Positions 1 to 6,028 are shown, counted from the first letter of the stretch. The stretch is 6,686 bases of DNA from Giesbergeria sp. (GCA_017998735.1 JAGOCN010000097.1:1-6686); one strand, 5' to 3'. Notes: generated by a model from the sequence alone, not told the origin. Made by a program: numbers and translations.

Positions 1-284
1 ATGAAACGGCCGCTTTCGGCGCCCGCGCCCATGGCCAGGGGGATGGCCTGGAGCTGAACGGTGGTGGGCTGGGTGTAGCCCAGGTCGGCCACGGCCTGCA
101 CCAGCTCGGGTGCCAGGCCCAGTTCGATGAAGCCGTTGGGCTGCTCGGTGGTTTCTTCGGTGATTTCTGCAGTGGCTTGTTCAACAACGGCTGCGGTCAG
201 CACGGCATCGTCCTGCACGGAAAAGTCGGCAGTAAAAGATTCGGCAGGCGCGAAGTCGCCCTGCACCTGGAAAGTGTCGGTCAT
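1..284 (-). CDS. DEAD-box ATP-dependent RNA helicase, N-terminal part (cut by window edge)
   Basis: The frame starts at the ATG complementary to 282-284 and runs open off the left edge, giving 94 full codons. Residues 51-83 form a textbook DEAD-box Q motif: an aromatic residue (F52), then 17 positions on GYTQPTTVQ with the invariant glutamine at Q77, followed by QAIPLAM. This motif contacts the adenine of ATP and marks RNA helicases of the RhlE/DbpA/SrmB kind, which remodel RNA during ribosome assembly or decay. Walker A and the DEAD box lie outside the window, so the subfamily cannot be settled. Residues 1-50 are an acidic, Thr/Ala/Glu-rich extension without hydrophobic segments, longer than the few residues that usually precede the Q motif. 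A weak purine stretch (GAGAAAA) lies just before the ATG. The helicase identity is secure from the Q motif; the exact start is probable. Confidence 0.85.
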   Translation of the reverse strand, partial: MTDTFQVQGDFAPAESFTADFSVQDDAVLTAAVVEQATAEITEETTEQPNGFIELGLAPELVQAVADLGYTQPTTVQLQAIPLAMGAGAESGRF

Positions 285-523
285 ATTTTTCTCACACGAG
301 CGCGACCCATGGCGATGCCATCGGTGGACCCGTCAATGGTTAAAAAACATCAACCATCAAACGGAACCTGTACCGGCGTGGCCGGTGCGGCTGGGTATCT
401 GTGATGCGAAACGCTGGGCCGGTTCACCGTGAAGGTGTGCCCCGGGCGTTTGCAGACCCGGCGTGTGAAGGGAGATGCACAATCTGCACGGCGTTTGCTG
501 TGCAGTCTGCAATTATGCCATGG
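285..523. other. Intergenic gap between helicase and orn
   Basis: No convincing gene is seen in this 239-bp gap. Both flanking genes are on the minus strand, so it should hold the end of the orn transcript and the helicase promoter. A 6-bp inverted repeat (CTGCAC at 484-489, GTGCAG at 500-505) lies 19 bp past the orn stop, but no T-run follows, so it is at best a weak terminator. A second 6-bp inverted repeat (ATGGTT at 336-341, AACCAT at 352-357) flanks a run of A. A TTGACG -35-like box reads on the minus strand at 331-336 but has no acceptable -10 at 16-18 bp spacing, so no promoter is called. Confidence 0.6.
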
Positions 524-1144
524 TTACGGGTTTTCCCGCAAGCCCTGTTCACAAAAAAGGTGTTTGCGGTAGTGCGCCAGCTCTTCGATGGACTCGTACA
601 CATCGGCCAGTGCAGTGTGTTTCTGCGCTTTCTTGAAACTGCTGTACGCCTCGGGCTTCCAGCGCCTGGCCAGCTCCTTGAGCGTGCTCACATCGACATT
701 GCGGTAGTGCAGAAAGGCCTCCAGCCTGGGCATGTAAAGCGCCAGAAACCGCCGGTCCTGGCCAATGCTGTTGCCGCACAGCGGCACCTTGCCCTTGGGC
801 ACGTAGTGCTTGAGAAAGTCGATGATCTGCTGCTCGGCTTCTGCCTCGACCAGGGTGGATGCCCGGACCTTGTCGATCAGCCCGCTGCGGCCATGCGTGC
901 CCTTGTTCCAGGCGTCCATCTTGCCCAGCAGTTCGTCGGACTGGTGCACCACCAGCACCGGGCCTTCCACGCGCGGCGCCAGCTGCGGGCCGGTAACCAC
1001 GACGGCAATCTCGATGATGCGTTCGGTGTGGGGGTCGAGCCCGGTCATTTCGCAGTCCAGCCAGACCAGGTTCTGGTCGGATTTGGCAAGGGCGGGCAAA
1101 GGGGCGGACGTGGAAAGGGAGGCAGTTTCTTGCATGGGCGGCAT
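524..1144 (-). CDS. orn: Oligoribonuclease (DEDDh 3'-5' exoribonuclease)
   Basis: Orn degrades 2-5 nt RNA fragments, including pGpG from cyclic-di-GMP turnover, to mononucleotides in the cytoplasm, finishing mRNA decay. All DEDDh metal and catalytic residues are visible in the 206-aa product: D30 and E32 in [11 protein letters not shown]130 in [11 protein letters not shown], and H176 with D181 in [15 protein letters not shown]. The core aligns end to end with E. coli Orn (181 aa), with about 20 extra residues at the N-terminus. I chose the ATG at 1142-1144; an ATG at 1133-1135 three codons in is equally possible, because neither has a clear Shine-Dalgarno sequence. The frame stays open further upstream to 1342, but that extension would lie inside the opposing M48 gene and is not Orn-like. 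The gene is divergent from the M48 gene with a 28-bp gap. Family identity is near certain. Confidence 0.97.
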   Translation of the reverse strand: MPPMQETASLSTSAPLPALAKSDQNLVWLDCEMTGLDPHTERIIEIAVVVTGPQLAPRVEGPVLVVHQSDELLGKMDAWNKGTHGRSGLIDKVRASTLVEAEAEQQIIDFLKHYVPKGKVPLCGNSIGQDRRFLALYMPRLEAFLHYRNVDVSTLKELARRWKPEAYSSFKKAQKHTALADVYESIEELAHYRKHLFCEQGLRENP

Positions 1145-1152
1145 TGTCGCCG

Positions 1153-1174
1153 ATGGCCTACACTCGCCGGCCAT
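1153..1174. promoter_or_regulatory. Inverted repeat in the divergent orn / M48 spacer
   Basis: ATGGCC (1153-1158) and GGCCAT (1169-1174) form a perfect 6-bp dyad with a 10-bp centre. It fills most of the 28 bp between the opposed start codons, and its right arm takes in the first two bases of the M48 ATG. It could be an operator shared by both genes or an RNA hairpin masking the M48 start. A short dyad of G and C can also arise by chance in DNA this GC-rich. No good sigma-70 promoter is visible in either direction. Confidence 0.25.
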
Positions 1175-2519
1175 GCCCCCTGCCCCTGCTGCTTTTCTGT
1201 CACCGTCGCTGGCCCTGACGCTGGCTTTTGCCGTGGCCCTGGCCTTGGGGCTGCTGCTCAAGCTGTGGCTGGCTTCGCGCCAGATACGCCATGTGGCGCG
1301 CCACCGGGGTGCGGTGCCCGCGCCTTTTGACCAGCACATCACCCTGCAGTCGCACCAGAAGGCGGCCGACTACACGGTGACCAAGGCGCGTTTTGGCCTG
1401 CTGGAGTCTGCGCTCGGCATGGCTGTGCTGCTGGGCTGGACGCTGCTGGGCGGGCTGGACCTGCTCAACCAGTGGCTGCTGGACGCGCTGGGCGGCGGCA
1501 TGCTGCAGCAGCTGGCCCTGCTGGCAGCGTTTGCCCTGGTCAGCGGGCTGATCGATCTGCCTGCCACCCTCTACCAGACCTTCGGCATCGAACAGCGTTT
1601 CGGTTTCAACCAGATGGCGCTGCGCCTGTGGCTGGCCGACCTGTGCAAGTCCACTGCCGTGGGCGCGCTCATCGGCCTGCCGATCGCGGCGGCCATCCTG
1701 TGGCTCATGGGTGCGGCCGGCGGTCTGTGGTGGCTCTGGGCCTGGGCACTGTGGATGGGGCTGAACCTGCTGCTGATGGTGGTGTACCCGACGCTCATCG
1801 CGCCGCTGTTCAACCGTTTTCAGCCGCTGCAGGACGAGGCTTTGAAGGCACGCGTCACTGCCCTGATGCAGCGCTGCGGTTTTGCCGCCAAGGGCCTGTT
1901 CGTGATGGACGGCAGCCGGCGCAGCGCCCATGCCAACGCCTACTTCACCGGCTTTGGCGCCGCCAAGCGGGTGGTGTTTTACGACACGCTCTTGCGCCAG
2001 CTCTCGGCCGGCGAGGTCGAGGCCGTGCTGGCACACGAGCTGGGGCATTTCAAGCACCGCCACATCCTCAAGCGCATGGTGGCCCTGTTTGCGCTCAGCC
2101 TGGCCGGCTTTGCGCTGCTGGGGTGGCTGGGCACGCAGCTGTGGTTCTACACCGGCCTGGGTGTGCGCCCCAACCTGTCGGCGCTGGTGCCGGGCGTGCC
2201 GGCGGCGCCCAACGATGCGCTGGCGCTGCTGTTGTTTTTGCTGGTGGTGCCGGTGTTCACCGTGTTTCTGGCGCCGCTGTTTGCCCATTTTTCGCGCCGT
2301 GACGAATTCCAGGCCGATGCCTACGCGGTGGCCCAGGCCAATGGCGCCGACCTGGCAGGCGCCCTGCTCAAGCTTTACCAGGACAATGCTTCGACCCTGA
2401 CACCCGACCCGGTGTATGTGAAGTTTTACTACTCGCACCCGCCGGCCAGCGAGCGGTTGCGGCGCATGCCCCTGCCAGCATCCGCAGCCACCACCCCACT
2501 GCAACCCCACCTGCCTTGA
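1173..2519 (+). CDS. M48 family membrane zinc metalloprotease (Ste24 / CAAX-protease type)
   Basis: The 448-aa product is an integral-membrane zinc endopeptidase of the Ste24-like branch of family M48. Zinc ligands are H288 and H292 in HELGH plus E378 in DEFQAD. The Ste24 signature [15 protein letters not shown] lies about 40 residues before HELGH, and [13 protein letters not shown] closes the domain. Hydrophobic stretches near residues 10-30, 68-90, 104-124, 158-198, 300-326 and 344-375 fit the multi-spanning barrel of Ste24. Eukaryotic members trim prenylated CAAX proteins; bacteria lack that substrate class, so a role in membrane-protein quality control is inferred. The ATG at 1173 puts the first membrane helix at the N-terminus; an in-frame ATG at 1134 would overlap orn and adds nothing family-like. 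Only 10 bp separate it from the dehydratase gene, so cotranscription is likely. No membrane partner (HflKC-like or other) is adjacent. Confidence 0.93.
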   Translation: MPPAPAAFLSPSLALTLAFAVALALGLLLKLWLASRQIRHVARHRGAVPAPFDQHITLQSHQKAADYTVTKARFGLLESALGMAVLLGWTLLGGLDLLNQWLLDALGGGMLQQLALLAAFALVSGLIDLPATLYQTFGIEQRFGFNQMALRLWLADLCKSTAVGALIGLPIAAAILWLMGAAGGLWWLWAWALWMGLNLLLMVVYPTLIAPLFNRFQPLQDEALKARVTALMQRCGFAAKGLFVMDGSRRSAHANAYFTGFGAAKRVVFYDTLLRQLSAGEVEAVLAHELGHFKHRHILKRMVALFALSLAGFALLGWLGTQLWFYTGLGVRPNLSALVPGVPAAPNDALALLLFLLVVPVFTVFLAPLFAHFSRRDEFQADAYAVAQANGADLAGALLKLYQDNASTLTPDPVYVKFYYSHPPASERLRRMPLPASAATTPLQPHLP

Positions 2520-2529
2520 CGGCCACACC

Positions 2530-2871
2530 ATGACCAGCATGTTGAAGACAAAAGACTGGTCAGCGCACACCCGCCGTGCGCTGACAGCTACAGAAATCGT
2601 AGCAAAACTGGCGCAGCTCGAAAGCTGGACTCTGACCGGCGACGGCGCGGACGTGGCAATTGAAAAAACCTTCCGCTTTGCCAACTATTACGAAACCATG
2701 GCTTTCGTGAACGGCATTGCCCTGGTGGCCCATGTGCAGGACCACCACCCCGATCTGTCGGTGCACTACAACCGCTGCGTGGTGCGGCTGAACACGCACG
2801 ACGTCAAGGGCCTGTCCATCAGCGACTTCGACGTGGCCAGCCGCATCGATGCCTTGCTGCTTCCCGCCTGA
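2530..2871 (+). CDS. Pterin-4a-carbinolamine dehydratase (4a-hydroxytetrahydrobiopterin dehydratase)
   Basis: The enzyme dehydrates 4a-hydroxytetrahydropterin to quinonoid dihydropterin (EC 4.2.1.96), recycling the cofactor of aromatic amino acid hydroxylases and preventing formation of inactive 7-pterins. The 113-aa product has the full family pattern: H68-x3-H72-H73-P74, then Y80 and H90, followed by a downstream aspartate in SISDFD. Length is normal for this small alpha/beta protein. The N-terminal part LTATEIVAKL...WTL is also typical. The start at 2530 or 2539 (third residue on) cannot be decided, since the upstream sequence lacks a clear Shine-Dalgarno site. It lies 10 bp after the M48 gene and 18 bp before the preferred rsgA start, on the same strand. 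No phenylalanine hydroxylase gene is adjacent, so it may be a general pterin-repair enzyme, for example in molybdopterin or folate chemistry. Confidence 0.95.
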   Translation: MTSMLKTKDWSAHTRRALTATEIVAKLAQLESWTLTGDGADVAIEKTFRFANYYETMAFVNGIALVAHVQDHHPDLSVHYNRCVVRLNTHDVKGLSISDFDVASRIDALLLPA

Positions 2872-2889
2872 ACCCTGGTGGGCCACCGC

Positions 2890-3843
2890 ATGACCGAGCG
2901 CAGCGCATTGCACGAGGGCCTGGTGGTGGCCAGCCACGGACGCCACTGCATGGTGGAAACCCCGGACGGCGAACGCCGCATCTGCCATCCGCGCGGCAAG
3001 AAGAACCAGGTGGTGGTGGGCGACCGCGTCTGGTGGCAGGCAGCGCCGGCCGGCCAGGGCCACGAAGGCACCATCGAAAAAGTGCAGGAACGGCGCAACC
3101 TGTTTTACCGCCAGGACGAAATCCGCACCAAGTCGTTTGCCGCCAACCTGGACCAGGTCTTGATTCTGGTGGCCGCCGAGCCGGTGTTTTCCGAAAGCCA
3201 GCTGGCGCGCGCCCTGATTGCGGCCGAAGCGGCCGGCATTGCGCCGCTGATTGCGCTGAACAAGACCGACCTGGTCGAGCCCTTTGCCCGCGCCTGGGAG
3301 CGGCTGCTGCCCTACCGCCGCATTGAAGCCGCGGACGGCACGCACCCGTACGGCGTGCTGCCGCTGTCGCTGCGCGCTTCCTGCGAGGCGGACCGGCCCC
3401 TGCTGCTGGAACACCTGCAGGGCAAGACCACGCTGGTGCTGGGCCCGTCGGGCGCGGGCAAAAGCACGCTCATCAACCTGCTGGTGCCGGGCGCCAGCGT
3501 GCTGACCAACGAAATCTCGCAGGCGCTCAACTCCGGCAAGCACACCACCACCAGCACGTCCTTGTACTGGGTGGATGCAGAGCGCAGCACCGCGCTGATC
3601 GATTCCCCGGGGTTTCAGGAATTCGGCCTGCAGCACATTGCCCCCATGCAGCTGGCCGCCTGCATGCCCGACATTGCAGCCCATGCCACAGCCTGCAGGT
3701 TCTACAACTGCACGCACCTGCACGAGCCGGGCTGCGGCGTGCGCGATGCAGTCGAAAACGGCTCTGGCGCAGGCGGGATCAGCGCCAACCGCTATCAAAT
3801 TTACATCGACCTGTTTGCCGAACTGGGGCACACCCGGTATTGA
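2890..3843 (+). CDS. rsgA: Small ribosomal subunit biogenesis GTPase RsgA
   Basis: RsgA (YjeQ) binds the immature 30S decoding centre and couples GTP hydrolysis to late assembly and release of RbfA. The 317-aa product has the expected order: an OB-fold (about residues 8-70), a circularly permuted GTPase with G4 NKTD at 124-127 before G1 GPSGAGKST at 185-193 and G3 DSPG at 238-241, a GKHTTT switch near 216-221, and a zinc finger with C269-x4-C274-x-H276-x5-C282. Nothing is missing. I chose the ATG at 2890 over a GTG at 2878: residue 1 then sits about eight positions before the OB-fold, as usual, and TGGTGG at about 8 bp upstream can serve as ribosome-binding site. It is the last gene of the plus-strand cluster; the stop codon lies in a tandem hexamer repeat. 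Confidence 0.98.
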   Translation: MTERSALHEGLVVASHGRHCMVETPDGERRICHPRGKKNQVVVGDRVWWQAAPAGQGHEGTIEKVQERRNLFYRQDEIRTKSFAANLDQVLILVAAEPVFSESQLARALIAAEAAGIAPLIALNKTDLVEPFARAWERLLPYRRIEAADGTHPYGVLPLSLRASCEADRPLLLEHLQGKTTLVLGPSGAGKSTLINLLVPGASVLTNEISQALNSGKHTTTSTSLYWVDAERSTALIDSPGFQEFGLQHIAPMQLAACMPDIAAHATACRFYNCTHLHEPGCGVRDAVENGSGAGGISANRYQIYIDLFAELGHTRY

Positions 3844-3856
3844 AATTGAAATTGAA
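3839..3856. repeat. Three tandem copies of ATTGAA across the rsgA stop
   Basis: The hexamer ATTGAA is repeated exactly three times. The period is two codons, so in the rsgA frame it reads TAT TGA AAT TGA AAT TGA: three in-frame stop codons. Loss or gain of a unit would leave RsgA unchanged. On the minus strand the same run is T-rich and could serve as the tail of a terminator for the convergent gene. Confidence 0.85.
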
Positions 3857-3883
3857 AGCGGCAGCGCCAGAGGCACAGCTGCC
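3841..3883 (-). terminator. Possible intrinsic terminator for the CobD/CbiB-like gene
   Basis: Read on the minus strand after the stop at 3922, a GGCAGC / GCTGCC stem (3878-3883 with 3860-3865) can extend by an inner GCC / GGC pairing around a short loop. It is followed by an interrupted T-rich run (CTTTCAATTTCAATTT) at 3841-3858. The T-run is broken by C and A, so efficiency would be modest. A 12-bp perfect palindrome, CGGCCCGGGCCG, also lies at 3905-3916, between this hairpin and the stop codon. Confidence 0.35.
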
Positions 3884-3921
3884 CCGGCCTGGAGCGGCCA
3901 GAACCGGCCCGGGCCGCCGCA

Positions 3922-4914
3922 TCACCCCAGCAGGCGCGCCAGCGTCAGCAGCGCCAGCAGCAGCATCCACACCACCACCGAACGCCACACCAGCCCGACC
4001 ACGCTGCGCAGGTGCCACACCTCCGGCTCGCGGCCTGGCGTGCGGCCACTGCGCGGCGCGGCGGCCCCTGTTCCGGCTTCCGGCCACTGCGTGGCGAACT
4101 CGCCGGCCTGGGCCTTCAGCACCTCGCCGCCAAGCTGCACGTTGATGGCGCCGGCGGTGGCGGCCAGTACCACCCCGTCGTTGTCGTCGGGGAAATGCTG
4201 CGCATGGAAACGCCAGCCTTCAATGGCCTCTTCAAAGCTGCCCACCATGGCAAAACCGAGCGCCGTCAGCCGTGCAGGCAGCCAGTCGATGGCCTGCCAG
4301 GCACGCTTTGAAGCGCCCTGCTGTGCCGCACTGACGGGCTGCACGGCACGGATGCCGTCGCTGCGCCAGTGGCGCGAGACAAACTCGGCCATGCGGTAGA
4401 ACACCGCCCCCGCCGGGCCGAGGCCCAGCGCGGCAAACACCGAATAGCAGGCCAGCACCCCGAACACATGGCGGTGCGCGGCAATGACCGAGTATTCAAT
4501 AACATGCCTGACCAGTTCGCTGCGGGACAGAACGCCCACGTCCACCCGCTGCCACTGCGCCAGCAGCTGGCGCACGCGCGCCGTGTCATCGTCTTCCAGC
4601 GCGTCCCGCAGCCCGGTGAAATGGTGACTGAACTGCCGGAATCCGAGGGTCAGGTACAGCACCGCCACGCTCCAGAGCATGGCAAACGGCCAGCCCAGGC
4701 CCCACAGCAGCAGGCTGTGAACGCCCAGCACGACCAGGCTGGGCAGCAGCACCGCCAGGCTCCAGGCCACCCAGGCATGCACCGGTCTGCCGGTATCGAA
4801 CCTGCGGCTGATGGACAAGGCCCAGGCGCGGATGCCGCCGTGGATGGGGTTGCTGCTGGAGAGCGGGCGCGCCTGCTCGATCAGCAGGGCAAACAAGATG
4901 GCGAAGAAACTCAT
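3922..4914 (-). CDS. CobD/CbiB/AmpE-superfamily membrane protein
   Basis: The 330-aa product starts MSFFAILFALLIEQARPLS, a short N-terminal hydrophobic segment followed by LDTG-like DTGRPVHAW (residues 40-48), then hydrophobic spans at about 48-70, 72-92 and 145-172 and a last one at 305-327. The blocks EYSVIAAHRHVFGVL, MAEFVSRHW and IDWLPARLTALGFA resemble the CbiB/CobD and AmpE superfamily. True CbiB makes adenosylcobinamide phosphate; AmpE is a poorly defined inner-membrane sensor linked to AmpD. With no cobalamin or ampD gene nearby, function is open. A soluble loop of about 120 residues lies before the last span. I chose the ATG at 4912-4914 because MSFFAILFALL is the family-like start; an ATG at 4921-4923 and a GTG at 4930-4932 are alternatives. 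It lies 57 bp after the Nudix gene, probably on the same transcript. Confidence 0.78.
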   Translation of the reverse strand: MSFFAILFALLIEQARPLSSSNPIHGGIRAWALSISRRFDTGRPVHAWVAWSLAVLLPSLVVLGVHSLLLWGLGWPFAMLWSVAVLYLTLGFRQFSHHFTGLRDALEDDDTARVRQLLAQWQRVDVGVLSRSELVRHVIEYSVIAAHRHVFGVLACYSVFAALGLGPAGAVFYRMAEFVSRHWRSDGIRAVQPVSAAQQGASKRAWQAIDWLPARLTALGFAMVGSFEEAIEGWRFHAQHFPDDNDGVVLAATAGAINVQLGGEVLKAQAGEFATQWPEAGTGAAAPRSGRTPGREPEVWHLRSVVGLVWRSVVVWMLLLALLTLARLLG

Positions 4915-4971
4915 GGCACGCATGATAGCCACAGCCCCCGGGCCTGCAGAAGCGCACTGCCTGCGTGTTTT

Positions 4972-5685
4972 TCAGGCCTGCATGAAACGGTAGAAATTGC
5001 GCAGCATCCCGGCCGTGGCGCCCCAGATGTAATGGTCCTTGCTGCCTGCCCGGTAAGGCATGGAAAACCATTCGCGGCGCACCCCTTGCCATTCAAAGGC
5101 ATGGCGCTGGTGGTGCGCCGGGTTCAGCAAAAACGCCAGTGGCACTTCGAAGATGTCTGCCACCTCGTGCGGGTTGGGCCGCAGCTCGCACGCCGGCTGC
5201 ACCAGCGCCACCACCGGCGAGATGATGAAGGACGAGCCGGTCACGTACTGCGGCAGCACGCCCAGCACCTCGACAAAGCGTGGCTCCAGCCCCACCTCTT
5301 CCCAGGCTTCCCGCAGCGCTGCAGCCGTGGGCGTGGCATCTTCGGGGTCCACCCGCCCGCCCGGAAAGGCCACCTGCCCCGAATGCGTGCTCAGGTGCAA
5401 TGTCCGTTCGGTCAGCAGCACCATGGGCTGCTCGCGCAGCACGATGGACAGCAGCACCGAAGCCAGCACGGGCGGACGCTCGGAAAAAAACTGCGGCTCC
5501 TGCGCCACTTCCGGCTGCCATGCCGGTGGCAGCGCAAAGCGCTGGCGCAGTGAATCGGGCGTCAGTGCCGACAGCGGCACGGCAGGCAGGTGCGAATCCA
5601 CGCCCACCACCGGCACGCTGCGCGGATCGAAATCGGGCAGCAGGCTGCCTTGCGAAAGGGCAGGAATCGGAAGGGGTGCTGTCAT
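4972..5685 (-). CDS. Nudix hydrolase, probable CoA pyrophosphatase (NudL/YeaB type)
   Basis: Family members split coenzyme A or acyl-CoA into 3',5'-ADP and 4'-phosphopantetheine derivatives, controlling or repairing the CoA pool. The 237-aa product shows the CoA-specific signature LLTERTLHLSTHSGQVAFPGG at about residues 90-110 (the LLTxR...H.GQV.FPGG pattern), leading directly into a Nudix box with R125, E126, E129 and E130 in LREAWEEVGL. The spacing GG-x-VDxxDA before LRE matches E. coli NudL rather than the plain G-x5-E-x7-RE pattern. The N-terminal 70 residues are longer than in E. coli (192 aa) and rich in proline. No other start codon fits upstream in frame. Translation initiation is odd: the 15 bases before the ATG are C-rich (CCCCCACCCTCTGC) with no Shine-Dalgarno site. 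Confidence 0.92.
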   Translation of the reverse strand: MTAPLPIPALSQGSLLPDFDPRSVPVVGVDSHLPAVPLSALTPDSLRQRFALPPAWQPEVAQEPQFFSERPPVLASVLLSIVLREQPMVLLTERTLHLSTHSGQVAFPGGRVDPEDATPTAAALREAWEEVGLEPRFVEVLGVLPQYVTGSSFIISPVVALVQPACELRPNPHEVADIFEVPLAFLLNPAHHQRHAFEWQGVRREWFSMPYRAGSKDHYIWGATAGMLRNFYRFMQA

Positions 5686-5741
5686 GCAGAGGGTGGGGGC
5701 AGTGAAAAAAATAGGGCGTTTTCAGGCTGGCTGGGCGGTGC

Positions 5742-5760
5742 GGTACCGGATTGGTACCGG
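5742..5760. promoter_or_regulatory. Paired GGTACCGG direct repeat upstream of the Nudix gene
   Basis: Two identical 8-mers, GGTACCGG, start at 5742 and 5753, exactly 11 bp apart or about one helical turn, and each contains the palindrome GGTACC. They lie 57-75 bp upstream of the Nudix ATG. If the TATTTT at 5708-5713 were the -10 box, the pair would sit just upstream of a poor -35 region, where an activator typically binds. The repeat is certain; the regulatory role is inference. Confidence 0.4.
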
Positions 5761-5789
5761 GCCAAGGCTGCCCTGCCACAGAATTTTTT

Positions 5790-5853
5790 GGTAAAAAATG
5801 CTTCCAGCGCATGTGCAGCCTGCGCCAGCAGCTCCTCTTTCAATAGCAAAACC
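5790..5853. repeat. AT-rich imperfect palindrome, likely degenerate intergenic repeat
   Basis: On the minus strand this stretch reads GGTTTTGCTATT, then AGCTGCTGGCGCA, a short spacer, TGCGCTGGAAGC and finally a T-rich tail. The two arms pair at 9 of 12 positions. From memory, many Comamonadaceae genomes carry intergenic copies of a similar element (GCTAT, AGCTGCT-GCGC, GCGC and a T-rich end). This looks like a decayed copy, but I could not search for others. A perfect 7-bp A/T hairpin, ATTTTTT-GGT-AAAAAAT at 5783-5799, overlaps its edge. The rest of the 5686-5954 gap shows no gene. Confidence 0.4.
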
Positions 5854-5954
5854 CAGCGTTTTCCACCAAAGCGCTGCAAACCGGTCAAAGCAAAAATGCG
5901 CTGGAAATAAAAGGAGAAAAACGCAAAGACAAAGCGCAGCCTGCCGCGCCCATG

Positions 5955-5989
5955 AAAAAAGCCGCTGACAGCAGTTGCTGCAGCGGCTT
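5955..5989 (-). terminator. Intrinsic terminator after rplS
   Basis: On the minus strand AAGCCGCTG (5981-5989) pairs with CAGCGGCTT (5959-5967), a 9-bp GC-rich stem. An inner CAGCA / TGCTG helix with a one-base bulge extends it. The transcript then continues directly into a run of six or more T (5955-5960). This is a classical rho-independent terminator, placed about 40 bp past the rplS stop. It should end the rpsP-rimM-trmD-rplS transcript before the Nudix gene. Confidence 0.92.
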
Positions 5990-5992
5990 GCG

Positions 5993-6017
5993 GTGCGCCA
6001 GACAGGCTCTGGCGCAC
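5993..6017 (-). other. Perfect 10-bp hairpin just before the rplS terminator
   Basis: GTGCGCCAGA (5993-6002) and TCTGGCGCAC (6008-6017) form a perfect 10-bp stem with a 5-base loop. Only 3 bp separate it from the terminator stem, so the two helices could stack in the nascent RNA. It could strengthen termination or protect the rplS mRNA 3' end from exonucleases; it has no T-run of its own. Confidence 0.75.
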
Positions 6018-6028
6018 AGCGGGGCGGG

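Noticed and set aside
308..336. TTGACG as a -35 box for the helicase gene
   Set aside because: No acceptable -10 hexamer is found at 16-18 bp spacing.
484..505. CTGCAC/GTGCAG hairpin as an orn terminator
   Set aside because: The stem is only 6 bp with a 10-base loop and no T-run on the minus strand; noted under the gap but not called.
1130..1164. TTGCAT and TACACT as a promoter for the M48 gene
   Set aside because: The spacing is 23 bp, far beyond the 16-18 bp needed by sigma-70.
401..1330. Plus-strand open frame (309 codons) opposite orn
   Set aside because: The minus-strand Orn reading has every DEDDh residue; this frame has no motif and runs into the M48 gene.
2587..2604. GCTAC...GTAGC inverted repeat early in the dehydratase gene, similar to the start of the suspected dispersed repeat
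   Set aside because: The encoded residues (TATEIVAKL) are normal for the family, so this is native coding sequence and the dyad is probably chance.
1200..2684. Long minus-strand open frame (494 codons) opposite the M48 and dehydratase genes
   Set aside because: Its product is rich in Gln, His and Arg with no family motif; it is antisense to a clear membrane metalloprotease. Long shadow frames are normal in GC-rich DNA.
2560..3876. Minus-strand open frame (438 codons) opposite rsgA
   Set aside because: It is antisense to intact rsgA with all GTPase and zinc motifs; its composition (Gly/Ala/His/Gln) is that of a mirror frame.
4369..5553. Plus-strand open frame (394 codons) across the CobD/CbiB-like and Nudix genes
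   Set aside because: It spans two real minus-strand genes and the gap between them; its product is His/Gln/Arg-rich without recognisable domains.
5682..6017. Minus-strand open frame in the rplS-Nudix gap
   Set aside because: Its only ATG lies within the rplS terminator hairpins and it has no ribosome-binding site; the open frame reflects the repeat and AT-rich spacer.
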